Shown here piece after piece: positions 43,170 through 54,004 of a stretch of 64,000 nt of DNA. The DNA lies in contig JBBBDQ010000225.1 in NCBI GenBank assembly GCA_037127315.1, positions 2,335,501-2,399,500 of the forward strand, read 5' to 3'. Made by a program: the position numbers and the translations under genes. Within the stretch, counting starts at the first letter, position 1. Each line of letters starts with the position of its first letter. The notes beneath the pieces are model-generated. The model was not told the origin of the DNA, searched no databases, and saw only the letters and a program-made list of their open reading frames with translations. The stretch comes from Ascarosepion bandense (lineage: Eukaryota; Mollusca; Cephalopoda; Sepiida; Sepiidae).

Positions 43170-43295
43170 AGGGCTACTTCATGAATTAAAACTTTTTTGT
43201 AATAACAAGTAGGACTCAATAGAGTCCGTTACTACAATTTTTTAGACATTATTTTTATATATAAAAGCATCCTCGTAACAGTATATATATTTTGG

Positions 43296-43455
43296 AAAAA
43301 AAAGGGACACTTGTGCATAAAGATTTTTTTTTATGTGATGAAAGATTGCGTGAGAAAGGAGATTTAAAAGTACTTCTTTACTTTTAAATCTCCTTTCTCA
43401 CGCAATCTTTCATCACATAAAAAAAAATCTTTATGCACAAGTGTCCCTTTTTTTT
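43296..43455. repeat. Perfect palindrome, two 77-bp arms and 6-base loop
   Basis: Arms 43296-43372 and 43379-43455 are perfectly complementary by eye; loop 'cttctt'. Arms contain 'gggacacttgtgcataaag' and 'gcgtgagaaaggagattt'. It starts within 16 bases of the Gmr1-like LTR end. Confidence 0.9.
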
Positions 43456-43866
43456 AATAGCAATTCTGGGAAAAGTTGTTTTTTATCTTTTTGAACTGCA
43501 GTATAATTACACCTCTGACTTTAAAAAGCACTCAAAGAAATTAAAGAAATACGGAACACTAGCAGTGCAATATTTAAGATATTAGTATTTATATTTTAAA
43601 ATAAATTATCTTTCATTTTAACCAACAGATTAAGAATATTGTTATTCTATACGATTTTATTAAACTTAGTAAAATGAATCATTTTATTTTAATACATTTA
43701 GATTTTAGAAGTATTTTTTAAATAAATGATATTCTTGAGTTTAAAATATTGTTTTATTTTGTATTATTTTCGTACTTGTTCATATAATATCTCTTTGTAT
43801 CCACCAATACGTTTTTTTAAAAATTATTCTGAATTTAAGAGTTCTTGAATTATCATTACTCTTTAT
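43456..43866. other. AT-rich spacer, nothing recognised
   Basis: No ORF or repeat match seen between the palindrome and family B. Confidence 0.5.
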
Positions 43867-43867
43867 T

Positions 43868-45800
43868 ACATTATGGCGTGGTGAATACGAAATAAAAATA
43901 ACTCTCTTTTCTTCAGTTTTCAAATTCGCAAGCAAGTGCGAAGACCTATTTTTTGACCAATAGGAAAAAGTATTGTCTCTGTGTTGAGGAAAACACCAAG
44001 GCAAATTTCGCGAGCATGTGTGAAATATTTAAATAACCAATGAAAAGAGAGCGATTTACAGAAAACAACAAATTTAACTTTCAATAACTAGCGTCATATT
44101 TCTCGCTGCTCGAAAATGAGTTTGCGGTTGGAGCTGATGTTGGCTATTTTAACGGCCGATACGAGAGACCAGTCAACACAGCTAAGATGTAACAAGAGAC
44201 TCCTTAAACCACTAAGCGGAAACAAATGTCCCAGCAGCACACACTTGCACTCCCGTAACTTCTCGTGTGCTGTTTTCTTTGGCTCTTTTTTTTTTCCTTT
44301 TCACCTACTCGCCATACACAAAAAGAAAAGGAGGACAAGACATTATTATTACTTTGCTGATACACACAGCGAAAATATGGACTTGTCTTGAAGTAGGGTG
44401 CACTCAGCCATGTTTGGTAAAAGGTCAATTCACAAGCATAGCTGACACTCTCCACAATTTAGGATTATTAGATATCTTCAGAAGGTTAGAGGAGTCATCA
44501 GAAATATCAGAAGGTGGATTTGTGGAAGGATAAAAGCATTTCCTTTGTAAAATAAGTGGAATTTTATTAACAGAACAGAATAACAGCATTTACATTATTT
44601 AGACTATTGTCCTCATTTTTGTTGCCATTTGTACGACAGCAGTGGTGAACAAGTAACTTACAGGGTTAGAGGGAGATAACCCATGATTTCTAGAAGAGGC
44701 TCTAGGCAAGGAATGGAGTTCATATACCCCAGTGATTGTAATAAAGGATTCGGTTCGAAATTCCTAGCACTTGAAGAAGGCCAGAGCGCACAACAGCCGA
44801 TACGTCGTACAAATGTCAAGAAAGATGAGGTTGATAGTTCGAATAATGTAAATACTGCAAATACTACCTCATCCCAGAAATATAGACAAATACTAGAACA
44901 GAATAACATCAATTTGTAGGAGTTAAATATTCCAAGAGAAATAATAGTAAGGAATTAAGTGAATTCAGAGTTTTAGTTGTAAGTAACAGAATGTGTTTAT
45001 GCAGAAAGATTAACAGGTTACTAATAAAGTCTGTGTTCCTTTCCTTTTTTCTAGTCAGCGAGGTGAAAAGGAAGGTGAAGCAATAAAGGAAAATGGTACT
45101 TATCGGAGTTAATATTTAGGAGTTAGTTGAAGTATCTTGTTGTTGTCGTCGTCTTCTTTGTTGACTGTGAGAATGGTGAGAAGGAAGAAGAGATAAAGGA
45201 AATTAGCACATGTGAAGAAGAACACATGTGTGACGGGACCTCATGCCCAGGTCAGTGGCTTGGAGGTTTTGGCACATTTTGCGGTCTCATCTCTAATTTC
45301 TGCCCCCATCGAACTGATTGGTTCGACTCTCTTTCTTTTATAGTGAAACTTTTTCACACTAGATTGTTAACTTTTCATTGCTTTCTTTCATTGGTTAGAA
45401 AATTAATTTAATATCGGATCATGAAATTTGGCTTCAACTTTTTCTTTCAGTATGGGTATAACCCTTTTTCTATTTGTCAAAATTTTATTTCACAAGGAAT
45501 TGTGAATCTTTTGTAAAATTGAAAAAGAGAAGTGTTACTTTTAACTCCGTATTAACCACAGCTTTTTTCTGTACAAATCACATTTCACTAAAACAAAAGA
45601 ACTTCTGTAAACTCCTTTCTCTTAGAATATTTTCACAGTTTAATAATTTTATACATACTAATTGACATTATGCTGTTCGATATATAAATATTCATTTATT
45701 TATCCAAACGAGGCAATTTTATTCTTCCAACCTTCTGATAATCTTAAATTGTTGGGAGTTTGGTTATGTTTGTCACAAGGTCAGTTTAATAAATATGATC
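43868..45800 (+). repeat. Family B copy 3 with an inverted family B copy nested in it
   Basis: The forward head runs 43868-44390 and the forward tail about 45556-45800. Between them lies a complete inverted family B (about 44395-45555), starting with the complement of the 3'-end block ('ctctccacaatttaggatt') and ending with the complement of 'gaatacgg'-type start sequence. The inverted copy itself holds SINE-like family A. Small ORFs here are not conserved between copies. Confidence 0.6.
44586..44894 (+). mobile_element. SINE-like family A, complete copy with 14-bp TSD
   Basis: A perfect TSD AGAACAGAATAACA at 44572-44585 and 44895-44908 encloses 309 bp. Terminal regions are inverted copies of each other: about 44586-44635 pairs with about 44806-44860, around 'tttgtacgac' and 'gtcgtacaaa'. 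Internal 'ggttcgaaattcc' near 44755 may be a pol III B box. No A box is certain and no ORF is conserved. Confidence 0.75.
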
Positions 45801-46149
45801 GAGCTTTCTTCTTTAAGGAAAAAGTAGTACAAAGTAGTAAATCAGAATTATTTAATTTACTTTTTTTGTCTTTTGAATATCCATACCAAAAATAATCTAA
45901 CATTTGCTTTTTAGCAAAAAAATGAGAAGAAAAATGAAAAAAATGAGAAGAAAAAAATAAAATTCTTGTAGAAAGGTTCACACCCGAAAATGGCATTAAA
46001 CTTTCTTTCTATTCTTCAATAATGTCTTTGATAATAATAATAAAACCTCTTCTTACCAAGAACAAGAAAATGAATATCAAAATCGCACTGAAAAATCACA
46101 AGAAAGGGTCGTAATTATTTTTCTATCCCCTCTGTTTGTAGTAAATACG

Positions 46150-46900
46150 TGTAGGGTCTCGGCTATGCTTGTCAAATTAGCCTTGTGCCAAACACAACCG
46201 AAGTCCCCACAATTTAAATATCAGAAGGTTGAAGGTTGGATGTTGAAATATGGAAGGATAAAATATTTCATTTCTACATAAAAGTAAAATTTTTATTAAC
46301 AGAATAACAAAATTGTAAAAATAAAAATAAAATGTTCAGAGAGAAAATGCATGTAGTTAAAAATAAAATTGTTCAAAGAAAAATGTAAGTATCAAAATGT
46401 CCTACAGAAATTAAGAGTTCATGGTCGATAGTAGCAGAATGTAAAGTCTTTATTTTCCTTTTCCTTTTTTTGGTAGGTGGGCGACAGGGTGAGAAAGAAG
46501 GTGAAACAAATAAAGAAATTGTACTTATCGCAGACAGTTGGAGTGTCCTGTTGTTGTTATTGTTGTTTTCTTTGGCGGCGTGGATTGAAAACGAAGAATG
46601 AAAAATTGGAAGAAGTGGTAGAATTAATGTATGTTGGCGAGACGTGACCGAGTCAGCTTGAAGTTTCTTTCTTACATTGTGACGACATGCTATCAGATAC
46701 CACTCTCATTCTGACTGACTTTGACTGGTCAATGAACGTCCTTAAGTAGTGAACATATCGAATCACATACCGAATTTTCTAGGTGTTAAGAAAAATTAAC
46801 TGGTATCATAGATCAATTTAATTTGCTATTTCCTACCCAATCAGGATCCAGAATTTTTCTATTCACACTGACTTGTGAAATATGCCTTGGTCTGGGATTT
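46150..46900 (-). repeat. Family B, inverted copy
   Basis: Begins with the complement of the 3'-end block ('gccaaacacaaccgaagtcc', 'ccacaatttaaatatcagaa') and continues through 'tgttgttattgttgttttct' and 'tttttctattcacactgact'. Parallel to the inverted copy at 44.4-45.5 kb. Confidence 0.55.
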
Positions 46901-47893
46901 TCCAAAATGCTTTTAGTCGTTTGGATCCTTTTTTTTTTCGGGTGTGCAATTTTTTACTTTTTGCGTTTTAGTTAATTGTTAGATATAATTTGTATTCTAT
47001 GGCCTTTATTACCAGTTTTTAATTTTTAAACATTTGACAGTTGACAACAAACAGTAAAGGATAAATAATAAACAAAGAATTTGTAGATGTTTGATAGCAA
47101 AAACAGATAAAATTTATACCGTGAAACAAGAAAAATGATATTAGATGCAAAGAGAGTAAAAATAGAGAATGCAAATGTGTTTTAAAAGCAAAGTTCATTG
47201 TGAATGAATAAATTATCTTCCTTTCCTTTTAAGCAAAAAAGGCATGTATTTGTAAACAAAAACAGTTTGTTAAAACAATTTGTTTTTAAATCAGTTCAAA
47301 CGATATGCTTTTAAAGTTTAAAAAAGGTTAAATGTTTTTGTTCCTATGAGTGAATCGAGTTAACAATTTTTATCTGGACTCACAACATGTGCGATAGGTA
47401 AATTGTCGTAAATGTTTCTTTTTTAAAAATGCAAAGAGGATTCCACACCTCTGCTGAGAGAAAATAAAGCGTTTTTTACTTTTTTAAAATATGCAAGTAA
47501 AAAATTATTTTTTGAGTTTCGTTCGACTGCTGAGTGACTGAAATCGAAACGAATTTTCCGTATGTTCACAATTGCACTCTTCACAATTTCCTTTTTTACT
47601 GAAATATTTTTTTCTTTCGCAAACACCCACCAAAAAACTAGATACACGAGATCGAAAATATTTTCACAAAGTTTTTTTTTTAATAAAATAATTTCAATTA
47701 TTCTGCATTCATACATTAAAGTTTACGTACTGAACAAAAAAAAAATTGGCTTTAATTTCCTAATTTTTGGGCAATTACTTCCATTTTGGGAAAAAATCCT
47801 TTTGGGGGGTATCTCAAACTGAAACATTAGTGAACAACAGGTTAATTAGAAAGTGGTGAAAAATTCATGTTTTCATGAATAAGTTAAGTAAAG
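46901..47893. other. Upstream region of the Snapin-like exon
   Basis: AT-rich, with no repeat family recognised and no convincing core promoter. Any promoter and 5' UTR of the Snapin gene should lie here. Small ORFs on both strands at 47423-47822 look like chance frames in T-rich sequence. Confidence 0.45.
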
Positions 47894-47933
47894 CATGAAT
47901 CACATGATTGGTCATATGACTTTATTGCTGACA

Positions 47934-48115
47934 ATGGCGGAGGCTTTATGTGTTAGCTCAACACAACTTGCTTCTTCATGTTATTCACCTAGTGAGATGT
48001 CTAGCGGAAATCCCAATGAAGATCAGTTGGCGACAAGAGATGTTGTCACAGCAGGACTTGTGGATTTAATACAGCCTGCTGTTAAAGAGATTGATTGCAG
48101 AGTAACTGAAGTCAG
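47934..48115 (+). CDS. SNAPIN: Snapin homologue, exon 1
   Basis: Codes for MAEALCVSSTQLASS... ending DLIQPAVKEIDCRVTEV plus two bases of a split Arg codon, then a consensus donor CAG|GTAAG at 48116. The segment DVVTAGLVDLIQPAVKEIDC aligns with the start of the conserved Snapin region (animal Snapins have a GLLEFLRPAVQQLD-like stretch), and an exon break after the matching Val-Arg is plausible. Snapin is a small coiled-coil subunit of BLOC-1/BORC, acting in lysosome-related organelle and synaptic vesicle traffic and binding SNAP-25. I chose the ATG at 47934 for its strong context (A at -3, G at +4). An in-frame ATG at 47895 would add 13 residues. Later exons were not found. Confidence 0.72.
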
Positions 48116-49117
48116 GTAAGACAGAATTTCACCGAGTTGTTTTGTTTGATATTAAAACTAAAACCAAGTGACACATTTTTTCTCATTTAGTGAATATTTA
48201 AAAACTTGAAGCTTCAAGTCTCAAGGTTTTAAAACATTGTTCATTAATTATACACGTGAAAATAACAGAATTTGGTTCGTCATTGAAACAGACGACGGAA
48301 AGATTTTTTTAAAAAATTTCCGATACGATATGCCGAAAAAAATAATGAAGATTTTAAAAATTTAAATTTTATATGAAATTAAATATTTTAGGAGATAAAG
48401 CATCCATAAAGTTTATGATAAAGAGACAAAATTTTAGAAAATAAATAAAAATATAAGTTTGCAAAAACTAGCAAGAAAGATCAAAGAATTTTAAAAAATA
48501 TTTTAATTTTAAAAAGTGATACTAATTCACTTTTTTTATTTCTTGTGAGTCGCTGATGGATTTTTTTTCTTTTGGTTAGTTTTATCTTGTGATGTTTAAA
48601 AAAACAGATAATTTCCATACTTAGGTATTATTTTATTTGCTAATGCAATGCTATATAAAAAGTGCTTTAATTCACTTATGGAGTTAGACATAAATGCTAT
48701 CTGTAATTTTGATTTTATGTTTAATAGGCAGTCTAAAAGCAGAAGCTAACAAGAAGTTAACGAACTTACGAAAGCACACATTTTATTTAAATTTGTGTAA
48801 TTTTTATTTAAAATTTTATTTCAATCATCTTTAACAAATTTGCTTTGTTGAAGATAACTGAAATAGAGAAAAAGCAACAGAAAAAACGAAGAAACGTTAA
48901 TAGCGTTTTATACGTACTACAAAATTAAATAAACATGATGAAATATGAATGATACTGTAGTGTGTGGTTGTTGTACTGCCACTCAAATACTACCAACATG
49001 TCACCAGCAGCATCAGGAGTTGAAGTGAGAGCGAGTGGAGTGGCGCTTAAATAGACATTCATTCACAGGTACAACAAAACTTTTTTGCGTTTTTAATTTT
49101 TTAAGACGAGAAGAAAG
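48116..49117 (+). other. Probable start of Snapin intron 1
   Basis: Begins GTAAGA. AT-rich, no ORF, no repeat recognised. No exon encoding the expected coiled coil was seen anywhere to 64000. Confidence 0.5.
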
Positions 49118-49629
49118 AAACTACCACCGCCTTTTAAATTGTTTTTTTTTTTCAGTGCAATCTTATCGATTACACCCTAAACTTTTCGACTGACAAAATG
49201 TTTTAAATTTCAACGTTTAAAACAATTTTTTTTGGTGGGGGAGGCTCAGTTTTTCATACAACCTTAGTAAATCGATCCTGTGCAATTAACTTTTTTGTTT
49301 AACAAACGAATCCTTTGCAAATTTTTTTAAATAAAGCCATTCTTGGAGTTTCCGAGGAAGATGCTATCGTAAGAACTAAAAACTTGAAAAAGACAAAAAC
49401 AAGAGCAACAACTCGTCCCACAAAAATCAAAACAAAGTGACCCCAACGCCAGTGGTTTCAAAATGGAGGATCGATTTAACGTTGTATGAGAAACTGCACC
49501 CCCCTAAAATTGCTTAAATATTGAATTTTTTTTCTATTTTTTTTTTTATAATCGGAAACTTTAGGTAATAACCGATAAGGCTACGCTGAAAAAAGAAAAT
49601 GAAAAACAAATTTAAAGGTAGTGGTAGTT
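49118..49629. repeat. Fold-back repeat 1 (arms ~170 bp)
   Basis: Left arm about 49118-49290 and right arm about 49464-49629 are imperfect inverted copies. 'actaccaccgcctttt' pairs with the 'aggtagtggtagt' end, and 'catacaaccttagtaaatcg' pairs with 'cgatttaacgttgtatg'. The ~170-base centre is unrelated. No ORF. Confidence 0.65.
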
Positions 49630-50074
49630 ATCTTCAGGTCCGCCGAAAATTTTACTTGGATAATCCGAATCGGAATCCACTTTTAAAGCATAGGCCTTTT
49701 TAGTTATTTTTTTTCTTCTTTTTCTTTAATTCTCAATTCCTCCCGAATTTGGTGATCACTTTCCACTTTCAGTTATCTGGTAGATATTTACTTTTTATTT
49801 TGAATTTATTTTCACGAACAAATCATTTACTGATTAAAATAGTGATAGTGATGCAATCAATATTTTCATACCATATGTCTGATTGAATAACGGAACGCCA
49901 TGAAACTATTGATTGCAATTTTGCACGGAAATAAGGCAATTTTTGAAAAATCTGAAGGGAGGAAAGTCTTCGGGACCTAAAACGAATATTTACCGAATAA
50001 GAATATACTTCTGATTTTTAGTATGTTTTTGTTTTGTTATTTTCATTTCGTAAAAAACGGATCCATGCTGAACT

Positions 50075-51125
50075 CAAACCAACAATTAGTTATTGAAGAA
50101 ACCTACCTTTATTGATCTTATTCTTAACGACCAGAAAAAATCGAACTTCATCTCGCTCTTTTTTGTCTTCCGCAACTCTCACGCAGACATGTAATTAACT
50201 GCTGAATAACTTTCGGCGTAGGCAACAAATTTCGGCCTATTTACTTCTTGTAATGAAAGTAATACGCGATTTTTTTTCTCGGTACACAATTTCAGCAGAA
50301 AGTTGCGTGTTTTTTTTGTTTTTTTTTAATTAATTTTCTTCGACGAAAGTTAACTTTGAAATATATGAAAGTATATAGTTTTTATTAAGAAAATTAACTT
50401 TCAAATATATGAAAATAAGTGATAAGTAGTTTAATTGACCTTCAAATATATTGCCTGTTTTTTTTTGTTTTTATTTTTCAGAAAAAAATTAACTTTCAAA
50501 CGTATGCAAATAATCGATAATTGCAGTTTTTTAACTTTCAAACTCATGAAAATAAGTGATAAATGTAGTTTAATTCAACTTCAAAGATATTGCGTGTTTT
50601 CGTTTGCCTTTTTTTTTTTTTTTTTGGTACTTAATTTCAGAAGAAAGTTAACTTTCTAATATATGAAAATAAGTGATAATTGTAGTTTTACTTAATTTTT
50701 TCCGATGAAAGTTAACTTTTCAAATATATGAAAATATAGAATTTTTTTTTAAGAATGTTAACTTGTTAATTTACTCAAATTAAGTACATGCAACTTTCTT
50801 AAATTTGTTACCAAGAAAAAAAAAACAAAACACGCAATAACCCTAACCCTAAATTTCTATTTGAAAGTTACTTTAAAAAAAAAAAACTGAAAACAAAAGC
50901 ACAAATACATGTAACTTTCAGCGGAAATTGAGTTCTGAAACAAAACAAATCGTGTAGTAATTGCACAAATGAAATAAATAGGCCAAAATAAGCATCCTAC
51001 GTCTAAAATCATTCTGCACTTAATCAGATGTAAGAATGGTGGTTAGGGGTGAGATAAAGTTCTATTTTTTTTTTTCTGGTCATTAACATCAATAAAAGTA
51101 GGTTTCTTCAATAAACAATTATTGA
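50075..51125. repeat. Fold-back repeat 2 with internal GTTAAC tandem units
   Basis: Outer arms about 50085-50350 and 50880-51115 are inverted copies (for example 'gaagaaacctacctttattg' against 'caataaaagtaggtttcttc'). The centre (about 50340-50780) holds degenerate units 'gaaagttaactttcaaatat' plus 'atgaaaataagtgataa'. Flanking direct repeats of about 75 bp lie at 49925-49998 and 51149-51222 ('tttgcacagaaataagg' type). Confidence 0.6.
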
Positions 51126-51222
51126 TTTGACTTCAGCATATACATTTGCACAGAAATAAGGAGGTTTTAGAAAAATTTAAAGGGGTAAAGGCCTTTGGGG
51201 AATAAATAAAAAATTTACCAAA

Positions 51223-52616
51223 AAGTGTAATGTTTAAAAGACAGTTTCAATTGTGAACATTAAGTTTTTTTTGTATGAAAGTTCAATAAATTTCTTGGGG
51301 CGGGGGAATAAAGCTTAGCAAAAAAGAAATGGCATCTCATACAAGCCCGAATTTTAACAGTAACATCTCATGCTTCAAATTAACTTGTAAACAAGAAATT
51401 CTTATTAACCGGAAGTAAACACACACACACACACACACACACACATTTAAACTCTCTGGATGTAGGAACAAACATTTCAAATAGACAACAAACTGAAACC
51501 TTCTCGTTGTTTCATTAATGTCAATAAACACCTTTCAGCTGTGAGTGTGAAACATTTTCAAGTATGTGTTTGTTGCTCACCAGGTAATTAATTAAGAGAG
51601 AAAAACTTTCTACCTTTGACAATTTGTGAATACACTCTTTATATCTGTCAAGTTTCTTTGGTGAACCAGGGCCCGGTGATAACGGATGTGCTAACTAAAT
51701 GACGAACCTCTTGTGTTAAAAAAGCGGTTGATCAAAAGGGCTTCATCAATGATTTATAAACAGAAGCCAATTCTCAGTTTTAAAAAATCTTACAAAAATA
51801 AAATACACCTTGCTGACACATTATTTTCTTCAAATTACCGAATTTAAACTTACTTTAGGTTGACTTGAAACAAGAATTATTTGCTTACTGCTTAAAAATG
51901 TTTCAAAAAGCATTCCTCAATTACAGTAGCCTTGTTATCACAGCTGTCAACACCTTATCAGTACCTTAGGAGCAGCCAACAACTGATGATTTCGTATTCG
52001 GCCAGAAGTATGGAAGATGAATTTGGTATAAATCTTATTCATACAAATCGTCTTTTTTTTTTTTTAACTACGTTAAAATTAAAAATTTAACACAGTTTTC
52101 AGCAATTATCCAATATTTTATGGAATTTTAGTTTACAACAAAAAAGGTTTACGTTTGAAGGTGTTTTATGAAAAATTAAAATAAAAATAATATAAAACTT
52201 TCTTTTAAAAAAATTTACAATTTAATAACAGAATGAAAATAACGGCAGAGGTAACTCAATAATTTATGAAATGTTATGGTACTTATTAATTTTTATTTTT
52301 TATATATATTTTTCATATTATTTTTAGGTATCTGTACAAATTGTGAATTTCACAATTATTATTATTTTGTAACATAATTAGAAAATTAGGAATTAAAATG
52401 TAAAAGTTGCTTTAAATGTTTAAGGAATGACTTGCAAAACAGGCTGTTGAATTTTATAAACGTCTTGAAGAGACTTGAATCAGAATCAAAGTGCGGTTTC
52501 TGTTGTTTTCGATCTATGGGGAATAATCCAAAACACTTGTAAGCTTCTAAAATAAATACAACCCCTATGGAAACTTGTTATGACCCCTATGGAACATCGT
52601 ACTTAAATGAACATAT
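51223..52616. other. Intronic AT-rich sequence with (AC)n microsatellite
   Basis: A pure AC run lies at about 51418-51446. Otherwise no ORF or repeat match was noticed. Confidence 0.55.
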
Positions 52617-52688
52617 TTTAATAAAATTTTTCACCCCGTATATTTTTAAAATAATTTAAAAATATACGGGGTGAAAAATTTTATTAAA
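52617..52688. repeat. Perfect hairpin, two 34-bp arms and 4-base loop
   Basis: Arms 52617-52650 and 52655-52688 around 'ataa'; arms carry 'tttttcaccccgtatatttt'. Complementarity is perfect by eye. Confidence 0.85.
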
Positions 52689-52719
52689 TTTTTTTATTTT
52701 TTGATAGGCAATATAATCA

Positions 52720-53465
52720 TCAATTCTTAACTAAAAAAAGAAAAAGAAAAAAGGACAACAGTTCTTTAAAAGATTTTAAAAATATTTTTAAAAATTTATG
52801 AATTATTATAACAATAAAAAAAAAAAAACAATTCTTTTAAAATTTTATTAGTAATTGAAAAAATTTTTTTCTTCACTATAATTTTTATTATTCATTCCAG
52901 CAATTCAAATTAAATTATTTATTCCAGCTTATCAAATTTTATTATTGCATTTTTTATTTTACTCTTTGGAGCAGGTTTTCGGATAGTGCTGAATAATTTT
53001 AAATAAAAAAAAAATAGATGATTTATATTCCCTGATGGGTTCTGCGTTTTAACTAATAAAAAAATAATTTACAGAAATCAAAATTTATTAAAATTTCATG
53101 AATTGACGTGGAGGGTGGGTAACAGATTTAAAAAAAAATTTTTTTCATCAATATTTAAAAAAAAAATAATTTTAAAAATAATTTTATTAATTTGTGAATG
53201 AGTACTGAAAGTTTCATTAAAATCTGACAATTATTTGATTTTTGTGAGAAATTCCAATATTAATGTGTTTGTCACTAAAAAAGTGAGTTACGTAAAAAAT
53301 TATGTAATTGATTGTAAACAGTTGTAAGATTTTCTGCAATGCTAACTCAAATTAAAACAAAATTTTCTGCCAAAATTTCGAACATGTTAAAAGGGATTAA
53401 AAAATTTTATAAAATAAATGAAAATTACTTTGATCTTTCCTCTTAATAATGCTGGATTTTTGTGA
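52720..53465 (+). repeat. Direct repeat pair G, copy 1
   Basis: Shares ordered blocks with 54640-55330: 'ttggagcag.ttttcgga', 'tttatattccctgatggg', 'gaaagtttcattaaaatc' with 'gacaatt', and 'aattccaatattaatgtg'. Copies are diverged, AT-rich and non-coding. Confidence 0.6.
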
Positions 53466-54004
53466 TGTAATGGAAGTACCTAAAATCACGTCTGTCACAA
53501 GAAATTGTAAATGTATTAATTTTGTTGATTTGGCTTCAAAATTATTTTAGAAACCTTCACGATATTTATTTAGTGTAATTAGATAATACTCAAGACTCAA
53601 GAAATAAAATAACGACACCAATTGTAACCAAACTATCATAGACATGTAACAAATATACAATGGTTCGAGAAAAGCATGCATATAACTGTGAACAAGTGAA
53701 AGAGAAAGTTTTCTCCCATAGACTGTAGAGAAAGTTAGATATTCTTTGGGTTGTTGATTGACATAAAGTTTGTTCCGAAAGGAAGAATTATTCAATAATT
53801 ATTCAATTGATAGAAAGTTCTGTATATGAGAATGTATTAGAGTGGTCTGTATATTGGAGGTTGTCACATGTTCCCTCAATAACCTTCTGCCATTGAAGTT
53901 TGTATGTGGGAATTTGTGTGTGCTTACCTGTATGTGTGAGAAATAATTCCGTGCAGCTGATTGCTACCTGCATTCGGTTGCGGGTGTGTATGTGTGAGTG
54001 AGAA
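53466..54004. other. Spacer, nothing recognised
   Basis: AT-rich with a TG-rich patch near 53910-54000. The short minus-strand ORFs do not resemble known proteins. Confidence 0.45.

Larger units (their letters stand above)
30143..43280 (-). mobile_element. Gmr1-like LTR retrotransposon with nested Dong, Tx1 and MITE insertions
   Basis: Two LTRs in minus orientation: 3' LTR 30143-30938, 5' LTR 36353-43280 split by insertions. The 4-bp TSD GTAT lies at 30139-30142 and 43281-43284. Interior remnants in minus order are primer site, integrase C-terminus, then reverse transcriptase connection/RNase H, polypurine tract, LTR. The integrase-first order is that of Gmr1-type elements. Gag, protease, the integrase start and the reverse transcriptase core are deleted. 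Size without insertions is a few kb. Confidence 0.8.
36353..43280 (-). repeat. Gmr1-like element, 5' LTR, interrupted twice
   Basis: LTR pieces 36353-36797, about 42286-42456 and 43170-43280 align in order with the 3' LTR. Interruptions are a Tx1-like element (short duplication TTAACAAC at 36790-36797 and 42302-42309) and MITE family E (8-bp duplication, two mismatches). Confidence 0.8.

Noticed and set aside
50838..50851. Telomere-like 'ccctaaccct'
   Set aside because: Only two units, inside fold-back 2; no array.
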